The notes beneath the pieces were generated by a model that worked only from the letters and a program-made list of their open reading frames with translations, searched no databases and was not told the DNA's origin. From Halobacillus yeomjeoni (GTDB lineage: Bacteria; Bacillota; Bacilli; Bacillales; Halobacillaceae), in the NCBI RefSeq assembly GCF_020171525.1, contig NZ_JAIVAI010000001.1:930001-994000 (forward strand): a stretch of DNA of 64,000 nucleotides. Reading direction: 5' to 3'. Every line of letters starts with the position of its first letter. The first letter of the stretch is position 1. Positions 8,217-17,407 of this stretch are shown piece by piece. Position numbers and translations under genes: made by a program.

Positions 8217-9995
8217 ATGAAAACCGCTCAAAGCATAAATTGGGATTTAGAATCTATTTACCCTGGCGGGGTACAATCAAAAAAATTGGAGGATCAACTC
8301 GCTGATTTAAGTAAAAAAATATCTCAATTACATAAAGAACTTGAAAGCGAACATGAGGTAAATGAACTGGCGGATATTATCCAACAAATCCAGAAGGCCT
8401 CTTCCTACGCCTTACAAATTGATGAATACTGTATTTGTTTATCATCTGATGATATCAAGGATACAAAAGCGATGAAACTGATGGATCGCAGCAATCATCT
8501 TCAATCTCAAATCAAACAGTTGAAATTGGAATTGGAAGACCAGTTGAATGCTCTTTCAGATCCTTCGTGGAAGCGGCTGCTTTCACTGGAAACCATGGTG
8601 CCTGTCAGACATTATTTGATGAGACTTAAGGAAAAAGCAGAAGATCGGTTGCCGAAAGAAGTTGAATCTGCCATCAACCGCCTATCATTGAATGGTTTTT
8701 CTGGTTGGGAGGATCACTATGAACAATGGATTTCCCAAGTGGAAGTTGAAGTGAACCTTGAAGAAGGGCCGCAGCGTTTAAACGCCAATGAAGCTATGAT
8801 CCAGGCGATGCTCTCAAATGACCGTTCCGTGAGAAAAACAACATCCGAAGCTATAGAAGAAACATGCCGAAAGCATGAATCGAACGTCGCATCCATGATC
8901 AACCATTTGGCCGGGTACAGATTAGAGCTTTATTCAATGAGGGGGTGGAGTTTACGGAAAGAATTATGTGATAAGAACAAAATCACTGAACCTTCTTTAA
9001 ACGCGATGATGAACGCCCTTCAAAATCATAAACCTTACACCCAACGTTTTTTAGAGCGTAAAGCCCGTTTATTAGGAATAGAGCAGCTGAGTTATTATGA
9101 TATGCACACGCCTGTATTCCACCAACAAACCAAGGTCACTTTTGATGAAGCAAAAAAGATTATCGTTGAGCAGTTCCATACGTTCAGCCAAGATATGGGT
9201 GAATTTGCAGAGAAAGCATTTGAGGATGGATGGATTGATGCTGAGCCAAGAAAGAACAAACGTTTCGGAGCGTTTTGTGCAGCGATGCCTGTGGAGGATG
9301 AAAGTCGGATCCTTATGTCCTTCGAAGGAAATTATCAGGATGTCGTCACCCTTGCTCATGAACTGGGACATGCCTATCACAACTCGATTCTTCAAAAAGA
9401 GCCGGCTTTCTCCCAAGAACAAGGGACGAGTCTGGCTGAAACGGCATCGACCTTCACAGAAAACCTTGTATTGGATGCAGCTATCGAACGAGCCGGGACC
9501 GAAGAAGAAAAGCTCTCTCTTCTAGAAATGAAAATTACGAATGCTGTTAAATATACAACCTTGATTCCCTCTATGTTTGATTTCGAACAAAAATTTTATG
9601 AATTACGTAAGGATGCAAAAATGAGTCCTGAAGAGCTTTGCAACTTATGCAAATCTTCCGAACAGAAATGGACGAACGAATCTCTAGAGGGTTATGATCA
9701 CTACAAGTGGATGACCGTCCCACATCTTTTTGATACACAAGAACCTTTTTACAATATCCCTTATACGATCGGTTATTTATTCAGCAACAGCTTGTACTCA
9801 TTATCTAAGCATAAAGAAGCTTTCCCTGACTTATACCGTGAAGTGCTCAGAAAAACAGGCTTACTGAGCATCGATCAATTAGGAGAGGAAATTTTACAAT
9901 ACGATTTATCCAATCCGGATTTTTGGAACGAATCCTTATCTCCTCTTGAAGAAGCAATCGATCTATTCCTCTCCAAAACAAATGAATATGCATAA
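8217..9995 (+). CDS. pepF: M3-family oligoendopeptidase F
   Basis: This cytoplasmic zinc metallopeptidase cleaves oligopeptides. The active-site HELGH lies at residues 381-385 inside LAHELGHAYHN, with the downstream helix SLAETASTFTENL supplying the third ligand. The 592-residue length is typical of the Bacillus PepF/YjbG group. The start ATG follows AAAAAGGAGGATG. No signal peptide is present. It sits alone between an AT-rich upstream region and a strong terminator. Confidence 0.93.
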   Translation: MKTAQSINWDLESIYPGGVQSKKLEDQLADLSKKISQLHKELESEHEVNELADIIQQIQKASSYALQIDEYCICLSSDDIKDTKAMKLMDRSNHLQSQIKQLKLELEDQLNALSDPSWKRLLSLETMVPVRHYLMRLKEKAEDRLPKEVESAINRLSLNGFSGWEDHYEQWISQVEVEVNLEEGPQRLNANEAMIQAMLSNDRSVRKTTSEAIEETCRKHESNVASMINHLAGYRLELYSMRGWSLRKELCDKNKITEPSLNAMMNALQNHKPYTQRFLERKARLLGIEQLSYYDMHTPVFHQQTKVTFDEAKKIIVEQFHTFSQDMGEFAEKAFEDGWIDAEPRKNKRFGAFCAAMPVEDESRILMSFEGNYQDVVTLAHELGHAYHNSILQKEPAFSQEQGTSLAETASTFTENLVLDAAIERAGTEEEKLSLLEMKITNAVKYTTLIPSMFDFEQKFYELRKDAKMSPEELCNLCKSSEQKWTNESLEGYDHYKWMTVPHLFDTQEPFYNIPYTIGYLFSNSLYSLSKHKEAFPDLYREVLRKTGLLSIDQLGEEILQYDLSNPDFWNESLSPLEEAIDLFLSKTNEYA

Positions 9996-10001
9996 CCATG
10001 C

Positions 10002-10036
10002 AATCCGCTGTCCCCTCTTGGGCAGCGGATTTTTTA
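10002..10036 (+). terminator. Terminator after pepF
   Basis: AATCCGCTG/CAGCGGATT stem with inner CCC/GGG pairing, then six T residues. Confidence 0.9.
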
Positions 10037-10121
10037 ATTTTGTAGGGTTAAAAATAATATTCATCAGCAATTTGATAATATTTACATGATTTGTATATAT
10101 GTTGTAATTTGTCGAAAACCC

Positions 10122-10149
10122 TTGAATTATTATCTGACAATTGTATAAT
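10122..10149 (+). promoter_or_regulatory. Sigma-A promoter of the AGCS symporter gene
   Basis: TTGAAT, 16-base spacer, TATAAT, about 60 bases upstream of the start codon. The flanks are very AT-rich. Confidence 0.6.
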
Positions 10150-10211
10150 AATAAGCGTGTTATAATTTTCAGAATAAATAAAAAAAACAAAAGAGAGAGG
10201 CGACTGTAAAC

Positions 10212-11642
10212 ATGGAAGGTATTTTGTCTGGAATTATTGATTCATTAAACGGGGTACTATGGGGATATGTACTCATTGCAGCATTACTTGGGATAGGAGT
10301 TTATTTCACGATTGCGTCGAGATTCGTACAATTTCGATTCATTGGTGAAATGATTCGTGTCCTTGCTGAGAAACCTGATTTCGAAGAAGGAAAGAAAAAT
10401 ATTTCACCTTTTAAATCATTCTGTATTGGTGCCGCTACTCGAATCGGTACAGGGAACCTGGCCGGTGTCGCTGTTGCCATCACACTAGGTGGTCCAGGAG
10501 CGGTGTTCTGGATGTGGATTGTGGCACTTCTTGGAGGAGCTACTGCATTCATCGAGAGTACGCTCGCTCAAGTATATAAAATCAAGGATTCTACTGCATT
10601 CCGCGGTGGACCGGCCTATTATATCGAAAAAGGGTTGAAAGCGCGATGGTTGGGAATCATCTTTGCCCTATTAATCGCATTCACTTTCGGATTGATCTTC
10701 AACTCTGTGCAAAGTAACACGATTGCTCTAGCATTTGAAAATGCCTTTGGCATGGATCGATTAGTGATGGGGCTGATCATTACTGCCGTCACCGGCCTTG
10801 TCATTTTCGGTGGAGTTCACCGTATTGCGAACTTATCCAGTGTCATCGTTCCGGTCATGGCTTTATTGTATATTGCAATCGCTTTAGTCGTATTGTTCAT
10901 CAATTTTGCTGAACTGCCGAATGTCATTGGAATTATCGTAGGTTCCGCTTTCGGAATGGAACAAGCCTTCGGTGGTGCCATTGGTGCAGCCATCATGAAT
11001 GGTGTTAAACGTGGATTGTTCTCTAACGAAGCAGGTATGGGTAGTGCGCCGAACGCAGCAGCGACTTCCACTACATCTCACCCTGCCAAGCAAGGTCTGA
11101 TTCAATCACTAGGTGTTTTTGTTGATACGATTCTTGTATGTTCTGCGACAGCATTCATCATCCTGCTTGCTCCTGCTTTCCAATCTGGAGATGTTTCAGG
11201 TATCGAATTGCTGCAAAACTCACTGAACTCTCACATCGGTGGCTGGGCTGGTGTATTCATTGCTCTTGCCATTCTGTTATTCGCTTTCAGTTCCATCATC
11301 GGTTCTTATTATTATGGTGAAACGAACATCGAATTCATTAAAGAAAGTCCAGCTGCAAAGCTTATTTTCCGTCTTGCCACTATGGCCTTCGTTTTCATCG
11401 GTTCCATTTCAAGTCTGAGCCTGGTTTGGAAAATGGCCGACTTGTTCATGGCTCTTATGACCTTGATCAACTTGGTAGCGATTGGACTCTTAGGTAGAGT
11501 AGCTTTCAAGGTATTGAAAGACTATGAAATGCAGCGAAAAGCTGGAAAGAACCCTACATTCGAACCAAGCAAACTAGGTATCACTGAGGCTGAAGCTTGG
11601 GAAGATGAGGAAGAACCTGAACAAGAAAAAGCGATTGGTTAA
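10212..11642 (+). CDS. Sodium:alanine/glycine symporter, AGCS family
   Basis: The 476-residue sodium-coupled amino acid symporter belongs to the AlsT/DagA type. Family signatures include IGTGNLAGVAVAITLGGPGA (residues ~78-97), FRGGPAYYIEKGL (~129-141) and the NEAGMGSAPNAAA loop near residue 273. About ten transmembrane helices are visible, followed by an acidic cytoplasmic tail (EAWEDEEEPEQEK). Substrates are inferred to be alanine, glycine or glutamine. The ribosome site AAAAGAGAGAGG precedes the ATG, and transcription ends at the hairpin at 11682. Confidence 0.92.
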   Translation: MEGILSGIIDSLNGVLWGYVLIAALLGIGVYFTIASRFVQFRFIGEMIRVLAEKPDFEEGKKNISPFKSFCIGAATRIGTGNLAGVAVAITLGGPGAVFWMWIVALLGGATAFIESTLAQVYKIKDSTAFRGGPAYYIEKGLKARWLGIIFALLIAFTFGLIFNSVQSNTIALAFENAFGMDRLVMGLIITAVTGLVIFGGVHRIANLSSVIVPVMALLYIAIALVVLFINFAELPNVIGIIVGSAFGMEQAFGGAIGAAIMNGVKRGLFSNEAGMGSAPNAAATSTTSHPAKQGLIQSLGVFVDTILVCSATAFIILLAPAFQSGDVSGIELLQNSLNSHIGGWAGVFIALAILLFAFSSIIGSYYYGETNIEFIKESPAAKLIFRLATMAFVFIGSISSLSLVWKMADLFMALMTLINLVAIGLLGRVAFKVLKDYEMQRKAGKNPTFEPSKLGITEAEAWEDEEEPEQEKAIG

Positions 11643-11681
11643 TACAAACTTATCGATTAAATGAATCTCTTAAAAGCAATG

Positions 11682-11714
11682 AAAAACGCTCTGATTTTAT
11701 TCAGAGCGTTTTTT
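11682..11714 (+). terminator. Terminator after the AGCS gene
   Basis: AACGCTCTGA/TCAGAGCGTT stem followed by TTTT. Confidence 0.9.
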
Positions 11715-11806
11715 GCATGGATATCTTTCTACCAATTAAGTGGAATGAACTGTACTGCGTGATACACAGTGAAAGATCTTGTAACTTTTCGGCTGAATTA
11801 CATGCC

Positions 11807-12556
11807 TCACTTCGTATTCGTGAATCCTCCATCAATGCGCACCACTTCACCGTTGATGTATTTTGCTTTTGATGTGAGGAGAAATGCTACGAGTTCAGCA
11901 ACTTCTTCAGGTGTCCCCAAACGTCTTTGTGGGATCCCCGCTTCTGCATTCTCTTTCATTTCCGGATTGTTGTCGTAGAATTCTTTTACCATCTTGGTTT
12001 CTGTAGGTCCCGGCGCAATTGCGTTGACGCGCAGACCGTCTTTGGCATACTCCGCCACCATACTTTTCGTCAGACCGATAATTCCATGTTTCGTAGCTGA
12101 ATAAGTGACAACGGAATCCTGGCCGATCACACCAGCACTTGATGCAGTGTTAACAATGGATCCTCCTCCGTTCTTCATCATCACTTCCGCCACATAACGA
12201 ACTCCATAAAGGGCGCCCATCAAGTTTATGCCAACGACCTTCTCGATTTCACTGACTTCTGTGTCGAGATAAAATTCTCCACTGCCCGAAATGCCTGCAT
12301 TATTAAAGAAGTAGTCAATCGAACCAAACGCTTCTACCGTTTTGTCCACATAATTTTTCACTTCTTCAGCGTTTGAAACATCTGCTTTAATAAAGACCGC
12401 ATCCGCTCCTTGCTCCTTTACCAGGTCAACGGTTTCGTGCCCGCCTTCTTCATCAATGTCTACGACTGCAATGTTAATTCCTTCCTCTGCTAAACGAAGT
12501 GCAGTGGCTTTCCCTAACCCGCTTCCGCCACCAGTAATAATCGCAGATTTACTCAT
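11807..12556 (-). CDS. Short-chain dehydrogenase/reductase (SDR)
   Basis: This is a classical 249-residue SDR. It has the NAD(P)-binding TGGGSGLGKATALR at residues 8-21, the NNAG motif near residue 90, a catalytic Ser in NTASSAG, the YSATK active-site pair near residues 153-157, and a C-terminal RIDGGFT. The Asp in AVVDIDEEG after strand 2 suggests NAD+ preference. The substrate cannot be told from sequence. It is a single gene with AGGAGG upstream of the ATG. Confidence 0.9.
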   Translation of the reverse strand: MSKSAIITGGGSGLGKATALRLAEEGINIAVVDIDEEGGHETVDLVKEQGADAVFIKADVSNAEEVKNYVDKTVEAFGSIDYFFNNAGISGSGEFYLDTEVSEIEKVVGINLMGALYGVRYVAEVMMKNGGGSIVNTASSAGVIGQDSVVTYSATKHGIIGLTKSMVAEYAKDGLRVNAIAPGPTETKMVKEFYDNNPEMKENAEAGIPQRRLGTPEEVAELVAFLLTSKAKYINGEVVRIDGGFTNTK

Positions 12557-12900
12557 CTATGTTACCTCCTAGTCGTATATTTACTAGTCGTTACGCTTGG
12601 TATAGTTTTCCCTGAAAGAAGATAATCAAACAGTATAATGTGCAATATTGTCAGGACGATTCTATGGATAGAGTGGATCAGTTCTTTTGGCTGAGCACAG
12701 ATAAATGCTAAATTCGCAGAAAAATTTTACAGACACGACAATAGTATTAAATAAAGCTGACCACTTACAAGAAGTGTTCAGCCTTTATCAATTGTTGATT
12801 TTCACCTCTTAATTTCAACGCCGGCAAAGTGATGTATTTTAATCCATTAATATAAAACGGTTTTTAAATGGTGTATGGTCTCTCAGAATCACACAGAAGA
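12557..12900. other. Intergenic region holding the vmlR-side terminator
   Basis: No gene is seen. An imperfect 38-base hairpin at 12751-12788 (ATAAAG/CTTTAT with inner CACTT/AAGTG) lies about 110 bases beyond the ABC-F stop codon and is followed on the minus strand by TTTAAT; it is probably its terminator. The remainder is AT-rich and would contain the SDR promoter. Confidence 0.55.
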
Positions 12901-14547
12901 CTACTTTCCGTTCATTTCACTAATCATTCGGGTTAGCTCAATGAACCTCTTGTCCAGATCCTCATATTCTTCACTGTTCGGCACTGCCACACTCAGCTTC
13001 CCGAGTACTTCCTGCCTTTCAGTTTCAAGTGTTAATCGGGATTCTTCATGCAATTGACTTGTGCCTGGCTCACCTTGCGCACTCAGCTGTTTAACGACGG
13101 TTTGATTGGAAAACAAGAGCTTCGTATCCGTAATCTTATCAAGGAGGTACCGGTCATGGGATACGACAAGCAAAGTACCTTCATATTGACATAGTGTTTC
13201 TTCAAGTTGTTCCCTGGATGGCAGATCCAAGTGGTTGGTAGGCTCATCTAATAGAAGAACATCCTTCTCTTCCAGAATATACTTCATAAGCTTGCATTTT
13301 ACACGCTCCCCCATACTCATATCACCGAAGGGTTCTGTCCACTGAGATGAAGAGAAACCTAAATGCTTCATCAAATTTCTGACATGCCCTCTTTTTTGAA
13401 ACGTATCTTTATCAAATAACTGTTCGGGGGTTTTTTCAAGAGGCAGATCAAATACTTCCTGAGTTAAATACCCGATATCCGCAGATGGAGAAATCCAGAT
13501 CTCCCCTTTGGAAACAGTCTCTTTTCCTATGATCATATTAAGGAAAGTCGTTTTTCCGCTGCCATTACCCCCTGTAATCGCAACCTTCTCCCCATGCTGG
13601 ATGGTGAAATTGGAATTCTTGAATAGATTCAATTCACCAAACGACTTTTCTAGATCCTTCACTTCTAAAAACCGCTTCCCTTTTTTATTGTTCGATTTAA
13701 AGGAAAACTGAACTTCGTACTCTGGTGAAGGACTGTCCACATTTATTTTTTCCAGCTCTTTTTCAAGTCTTTTTTGTTTTGACTTTACCTGGGCATCCAT
13801 GCGTTTCGCTTTTTTCCGGTAGTATTCCTTTTTACCTTCCTGCTTGGTGGATTGTGCATGCGCTGATTTTGACCACGAAGTCAGCTGATTCATTTGATTT
13901 TCAATTCGTTCTTTCATCTTCTGCTGTTTTTCATATTCACGCTTCTGGGTGAGCCTCTCAGCTTCACGAGCCTCCATGTAGCTTGTGTAGTTGCCGGAAT
14001 GACTTATGAGTTCTCTGTCTTCAATCGACCAGATTTTCGAAGCTGCTTCATCCAAAAAGTAACGATCATGGGACACAAGAATAACGGTTCCTTCAAAGCT
14101 CTTGATTTGTTCGATGAGGAACCGCAAGCTGTTCTCATCCAGATGATTGGTAGGTTCATCCAGCAATAATATATCCGCATCCTCTGCCAGGCCCCTTGCT
14201 AGACGAGCCTTCAACTTCTCTCCACCGCTCAACTCCGAAAATATCCGATCAGGCACCTTCCACTTTCTTAAGAGCGTTTCTTCTGCAGATGTAACATCGC
14301 CGAAATCATAAGATTCGGTTTCTTGAGCAACCATCGTTATCCGCAATTGATCCTGCAGGTGTTTCTTTTGTCCTTCCGATGGTTGGACATCATCATTGAT
14401 CAATTGCAATAACGTGGATTTACCCGCTCCGTTTTTGCCGATGATTCCAATAACATCCCCTTCTTGTACATGCGTGTTTATTTTATGAATTAAGGTTTCA
14501 TTTTCAATTTCCAGTTTCACATTCTGCAGCTTCATGAGTTCTAACAT
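12901..14547 (-). CDS. vmlR: VmlR-like ABC-F ribosomal protection ATPase
   Basis: ABC-F proteins have two ATPase domains and no membrane domain; VmlR binds the ribosomal E site and displaces lincosamides, streptogramin A and pleuromutilins. Domain 1 has GKNGAGKST near residue 37, the signature LSGGEKLKARLARGL and LLLDEPTNHLD. A long charged coiled linker (residues ~185-275, rich in KREYEKQQKMKERIE) carries the antibiotic resistance loop. Domain 2 has GGNGSGKTT near 329 and MSMGERVKCKLM. The 548-residue length and the overall sequence recall B. subtilis VmlR. A ribosome-dependent attenuator precedes it. The exact drug spectrum is inferred. Confidence 0.88.
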   Translation of the reverse strand: MLELMKLQNVKLEIENETLIHKINTHVQEGDVIGIIGKNGAGKSTLLQLINDDVQPSEGQKKHLQDQLRITMVAQETESYDFGDVTSAEETLLRKWKVPDRIFSELSGGEKLKARLARGLAEDADILLLDEPTNHLDENSLRFLIEQIKSFEGTVILVSHDRYFLDEAASKIWSIEDRELISHSGNYTSYMEAREAERLTQKREYEKQQKMKERIENQMNQLTSWSKSAHAQSTKQEGKKEYYRKKAKRMDAQVKSKQKRLEKELEKINVDSPSPEYEVQFSFKSNNKKGKRFLEVKDLEKSFGELNLFKNSNFTIQHGEKVAITGGNGSGKTTFLNMIIGKETVSKGEIWISPSADIGYLTQEVFDLPLEKTPEQLFDKDTFQKRGHVRNLMKHLGFSSSQWTEPFGDMSMGERVKCKLMKYILEEKDVLLLDEPTNHLDLPSREQLEETLCQYEGTLLVVSHDRYLLDKITDTKLLFSNQTVVKQLSAQGEPGTSQLHEESRLTLETERQEVLGKLSVAVPNSEEYEDLDKRFIELTRMISEMNGK

Positions 14548-14595
14548 AACGACCTATCCCTTCTACGTTAGGGAGGATATAATATAAAAATAAAT

Positions 14596-14767
14596 AATCC
14601 TCCCAAATGGTTTTGGAAGGATTAGTCGAATCGCATTTATACTATAGTCCATACCTCATCAACGGCATGACTAAGCATCATATAGAAAAATGGGCAGACT
14701 AATCCTATGTTTTTTCAATCTGAAATATATGATTTCAAATAGTAAAAAAATAAGATTAGTTCTTCAT
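14596..14767 (-). promoter_or_regulatory. Transcription attenuator with micro-ORF controlling the ABC-F gene
   Basis: Four pairing segments are visible in the leader RNA (minus strand). Segment 1, ACTAATCTTAT (14750-14760), overlaps the stop of a micro-ORF encoding M-K-N (14756-14767). Segment 2, ATAGGATTAGTC (14697-14708), pairs with 1 or with segment 3, GACTAATCC (14619-14627). Segment 3 overlaps the 5' arm of a 12-bp terminator hairpin (14596-14623), followed by ATTTATTTTT. A ribosome stalled by drug on the micro-ORF would mask segment 1, let 2 pair with 3 and prevent termination. A second micro-ORF (M-G-G-Q) overlaps just upstream. The mechanism is inferred from the pairings. Confidence 0.8.
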
Positions 14768-14806
14768 TGTCCACCCATCATCCCTTTCTGTTTCAATTGT
14801 CTAAAA

Positions 14807-14836
14807 ATTATAACACTTTATGAGTATGAGGTTCAA
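14807..14836 (-). promoter_or_regulatory. Sigma-A promoter of the ABC-F transcript
   Basis: TTGAAC (14831-14836), 18-base spacer, TATAAT (14807-14812). The predicted start near 14800 gives a ~250-nt leader. The -35 lies six bases past the DUF2200 stop codon. Confidence 0.8.
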
Positions 14837-14841
14837 GTTTT

Positions 14842-15192
14842 TTATGAACGCAATATCTTCTCCATCGCTTTTCCTTTCGCTAACTCGTCGATCAGCTTGT
14901 CCAAATAGCGGATTTCCTGCATCATAGGCTCTTCGATGTCTTCCACTCGTACGCCGCAGACGACGCCTTTGATTTTTCTACGTGATGGATTCATATCAGG
15001 AGCTTCCTCAAAGAAGGTTTCAAAGTCTTTTTTTTCTTCCAGTTGTGTTTCCAACTCTTCCTGGTTGTATCCTGTCAACCAACGGATGATTTCGTCGACT
15101 TCTGATTTCGTACGCTCCTTTTTTTCCGCTTTTTTAACGTAGTGGGGATAGACGCTTGCGAAACTCATCGTATAGATCTTGTGTTTTGTCAT
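14842..15192 (-). CDS. DUF2200 family protein
   Basis: The 116-residue cytoplasmic protein of unknown function is recognisable as DUF2200 by its start ([20 protein letters not shown]), the [13 protein letters not shown] segment and [14 protein letters not shown]. It has a high charge and no membrane segment. The ATG follows GAAAGGAAAG. Element B ends 36 bases upstream of the start, so its promoter must lie within that gap or inside the element. The gene ends just before the promoter of the ABC-F gene; there is no evidence of a functional link. Confidence 0.82.
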   Translation of the reverse strand: MTKHKIYTMSFASVYPHYVKKAEKKERTKSEVDEIIRWLTGYNQEELETQLEEKKDFETFFEEAPDMNPSRRKIKGVVCGVRVEDIEEPMMQEIRYLDKLIDELAKGKAMEKILRS

Positions 15193-15227
15193 AAACGATC
15201 TTTCCTTTCATATATTTTTATTTCTTT

Positions 15228-15690
15228 GGCTCTGTTATTGCTTGGTATTGTTATTTCACATGTGAGCTCATATCAGTTCTCTCCGTCCTGGGTTTTGTAT
15301 GAGGCGGCCTTTTAGAATGACTCCCTTTCCGTGGGGTACCGTGAGCCTCCTCAGGCTGCGCCTTCCGGGGTCTCACGATGTACCTTTATCCCACAGGAGT
15401 CTCGCCATTCTAAAAGGCCACCTCTTCAAAATAGGAGGGTCGGAAATTACCGAAGTCCGCTACACCAACTACGAACGGGATGGGAGGGGAAACAGGTAGA
15501 CTCCTGCGGGAAAAAGGAACAAGGTGTGACCCCGTAGAACGAAGTGCAAGGAGGCTGAAGCGTCCCCTGCGGAAAGCGGACTGTTTTCCCTGCCATCCCA
15601 TGCTCTGGATAAATAAAAGACCAGCTCCCCTATCCTTGACGGGGACTATTTACTAATCGTTTAAAATATCAACAAAACTTTAACAGAGCC
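15228..15690. mobile_element. Non-autonomous inserted element (MITE-like), copy B, with perfect 8-bp target duplication
   Basis: The 463-bp element runs from GGCTCTGTTATTG to AACTTTAACAGAGCC. Its flanks are perfect direct repeats ATTTCTTT at 15220-15227 and 15691-15698, proving insertion with 8-bp duplication. It has opposite orientation to copies A and C. Module 2 (15306-15419) is closed by a perfect GGCCTTTTAGAATG/CATTCTAAAAGGCC stem. Module 1 (15477-15599) has arms GGGATGG.../...CCATCCC with some mutations. No ORF resembling a transposase occurs. Confidence 0.92.
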
Positions 15691-15783
15691 ATTTCTTTTA
15701 ATGAAATGAATACTCGCCCCCTGAAAAAGAAGGGTTAGGATTTGAGAAAACGTGCCACCCTAATATAAAGGAGTGTGCCTGCA

Positions 15784-16002
15784 ATGACTGAACAGCAAAT
15801 CAAAGAAGTATTTGAATCATACGGACTTAGTAAAATGTATACCCGTTTTCAAACGCCGTTATATGTGACCGGACTATTTGATGAAGTGGAGGAAGATCAG
15901 TTGGAGGACTTCTTTGATCACTTCGAATTATCACCTGATGTGTTTTTTGACGAATTTCGATTCTGGTTTCAATATTACACTGTCGCACAACGGCATATGT
16001 AG
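15784..16002 (+). CDS. Hypothetical protein, 72 aa
   Basis: Not recognised. This small acidic protein (MTEQQIKEVFESYGLSKMY... then DEVEEDQLEDFFDHF) has an aromatic C-terminus (FRFWFQYYTVAQ) and no signal peptide. The ATG at 15784 follows AAAGGAG with a 10-base gap; an in-frame GTG at 15775 is too close to that site. Strong acidity and helical periodicity suggest a folded cytoplasmic protein. It lies just downstream of element B. Confidence 0.6.
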   Translation: MTEQQIKEVFESYGLSKMYTRFQTPLYVTGLFDEVEEDQLEDFFDHFELSPDVFFDEFRFWFQYYTVAQRHM

Positions 16003-16070
16003 GCCCGCGTTGCCCATTGCATGAAAAGGAAGGCCTTAGTAAGTAGGTCTCTTTCAGGAAAAGTCGTTCA

Positions 16071-16502
16071 TTATCCAGATTGCTTATCGAACCTTTTCAG
16101 CAGGAAATATTGGTTGAACCCCTCGGGGTGATCTTCTATCGTACCAAAAACTTCGTATCCATTCTCTTGGTAAAAGTCTGGTGCCTGGAAACTGAATGTA
16201 TCTAAATAAATGAATCTGCACCCTTTCTTTACTGCCAGATGCTCCATTTTCTCTAAAAGGGCACGACCATAGCCTTTACCCCTCAGCTTCTCATCCACCC
16301 ACAAAAAATCAATGTGCATATGCCGCCAAAACATGTTGGCAGTTATTCCACCTTTGATATTCCCAAGCTTATCTTTAAGGACAAAGCCAACATCTTCATT
16401 TGGGGTCTTGAGCTTGTCAGGAAGCTTTTTCATATTAAAATCGATGAGGTTTTTTCTGATGAAGTCACGATCTTCCTGTTTCCATTGTTCGACTATCTCC
16501 AT
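16071..16502 (-). CDS. GNAT-family N-acetyltransferase
   Basis: The 143-residue acyl-CoA-dependent acetyltransferase has the GNAT acetyl-CoA loop in LWVDEKLRGKGYGRALLEKM (RGKGYG = R/Q-x-x-G-x-G/A) and a C-terminal FYQENGYEVFGTI strand. The start at 16502 follows AAAAAGGAAG with good spacing, better than the ORF's first ATG at 16544. The substrate is unknown; the pattern resembles small-molecule or antibiotic acetyltransferases. It sits next to a run of accessory small genes. Confidence 0.85.
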   Translation of the reverse strand: MEIVEQWKQEDRDFIRKNLIDFNMKKLPDKLKTPNEDVGFVLKDKLGNIKGGITANMFWRHMHIDFLWVDEKLRGKGYGRALLEKMEHLAVKKGCRFIYLDTFSFQAPDFYQENGYEVFGTIEDHPEGFNQYFLLKRFDKQSG

Positions 16503-16569
16503 ATCGGCATTCTTCCTTTTTTGTGAGGAACTGACATGAGTCAATCCTGCAAAATATGTTATCGGGAAA

Positions 16570-16812
16570 TCAGCTATTCTTTCGGCTCAGTTGAGAGAAT
16601 ACGAAAGATATAACTAAACAAATCAGTCCTGAAAGTATCAACCCCAGCCCCGCCTGGAACGGTCCTCCCCCGAAATGGCTGAAGGGGTAGGGGCCATTTA
16701 TTATCCAAATATATCTCTCTGTGTCCCCATGTATGAACCAATATAAAAATATTGGACTGAAAAATAAAATAACTGCCCAGCCCAAAAATAATGAGGACAA
16801 TATTTTGTACAA
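16570..16812 (-). CDS. Possible small membrane protein, 80 aa
   Basis: Unrecognised. Two transmembrane segments are likely: LFLGWAVILFFSPIFLYWF near the start and FQAGLGLILSGLICLVISFV near the end, joined by a polar, aromatic loop. The composition is convincing, but initiation is not: the only start is a TTG at 16812, 18 bases from the nearest GGAGG. The other overlapping frame (16574-16828) has the GGAGG too close. A frameshift near the start is possible. Confidence 0.45.
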   Translation of the reverse strand: MYKILSSLFLGWAVILFFSPIFLYWFIHGDTERYIWIINGPYPFSHFGGGPFQAGLGLILSGLICLVISFVFSQLSRKNS

Positions 16813-16895
16813 TGTTACTATGTTTCAAACCTCCAATCTTTTAAGCCTATCAAAAAAAGAAATGATATTTAACATTTTTATATTTTAGATAACAG

Positions 16896-17339
16896 TTAAT
16901 TCTCACCTTTTAAATCACCATAGTAATCAACAAATTTCTCCAGCTGGTTCAAAGTAGAGGATAAATAGCTTTGATCACTTTCAATCTCAAATTGTAATTG
17001 GTTGTCCTGATCCGGTCTCTCTTGAAAGAATCCCTTCATTATAAAATGACCGAAACTTGTAAAGGAAATTTCTATTCTCAGGTTTGAATCATAATTCGAA
17101 AAAACTACATCCCCTCTTAATTTTTGAAAACACTGCTTTAATTCCTGGTAAAACTCAAATACCTCCCCGGTAGTAAACCACACTTCACTCCGCACATAAT
17201 AATTCCCACTTTTAATTTCAACCACTCCCCTGGCGTCATAACCTCCAAAATGGCTTGTACTATCGGGAAAATCAGGCACTTCTTGTAGTTTTAAGTGAAT
17301 GAACCCTTGTTTCCCTTCCAGAGTAAATTCATTCATCAT
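16896..17339 (-). CDS. WapI-like immunity family protein
   Basis: The 147-residue protein is rich in beta strands and shows the arrangement I associate with the WapI (WapA toxin immunity) family: FTLEGKQGFIHLKLQEVPDF at the start, a YDARGVVEIKSGNYYV strand pair, and a conserved helix GEVFEFYQELKQCFQKLRG. The start is set at 17339, behind GAGAGATGG. The ORF extends to 17408, where it overlaps the NUDIX stop, but that adds an untypical hydrophobic segment. No cognate WapA-like toxin is in the window, so a protective role is inferred. Confidence 0.6.
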   Translation of the reverse strand: MMNEFTLEGKQGFIHLKLQEVPDFPDSTSHFGGYDARGVVEIKSGNYYVRSEVWFTTGEVFEFYQELKQCFQKLRGDVVFSNYDSNLRIEISFTSFGHFIMKGFFQERPDQDNQLQFEIESDQSYLSSTLNQLEKFVDYYGDLKGEN

Positions 17340-17407
17340 ACCATCTCTCTTCTTCAAAAAAATAATCGTAGTACATAAAAGTGGCGAACCGAATATGCCG
17401 ATCAACA

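Noticed and set aside
16574-16828. Alternative 84-residue frame over the small membrane protein
   Set aside because: Its composition is less protein-like (Pro/Arg-rich second half), and the ribosome site would be only one base from the start.
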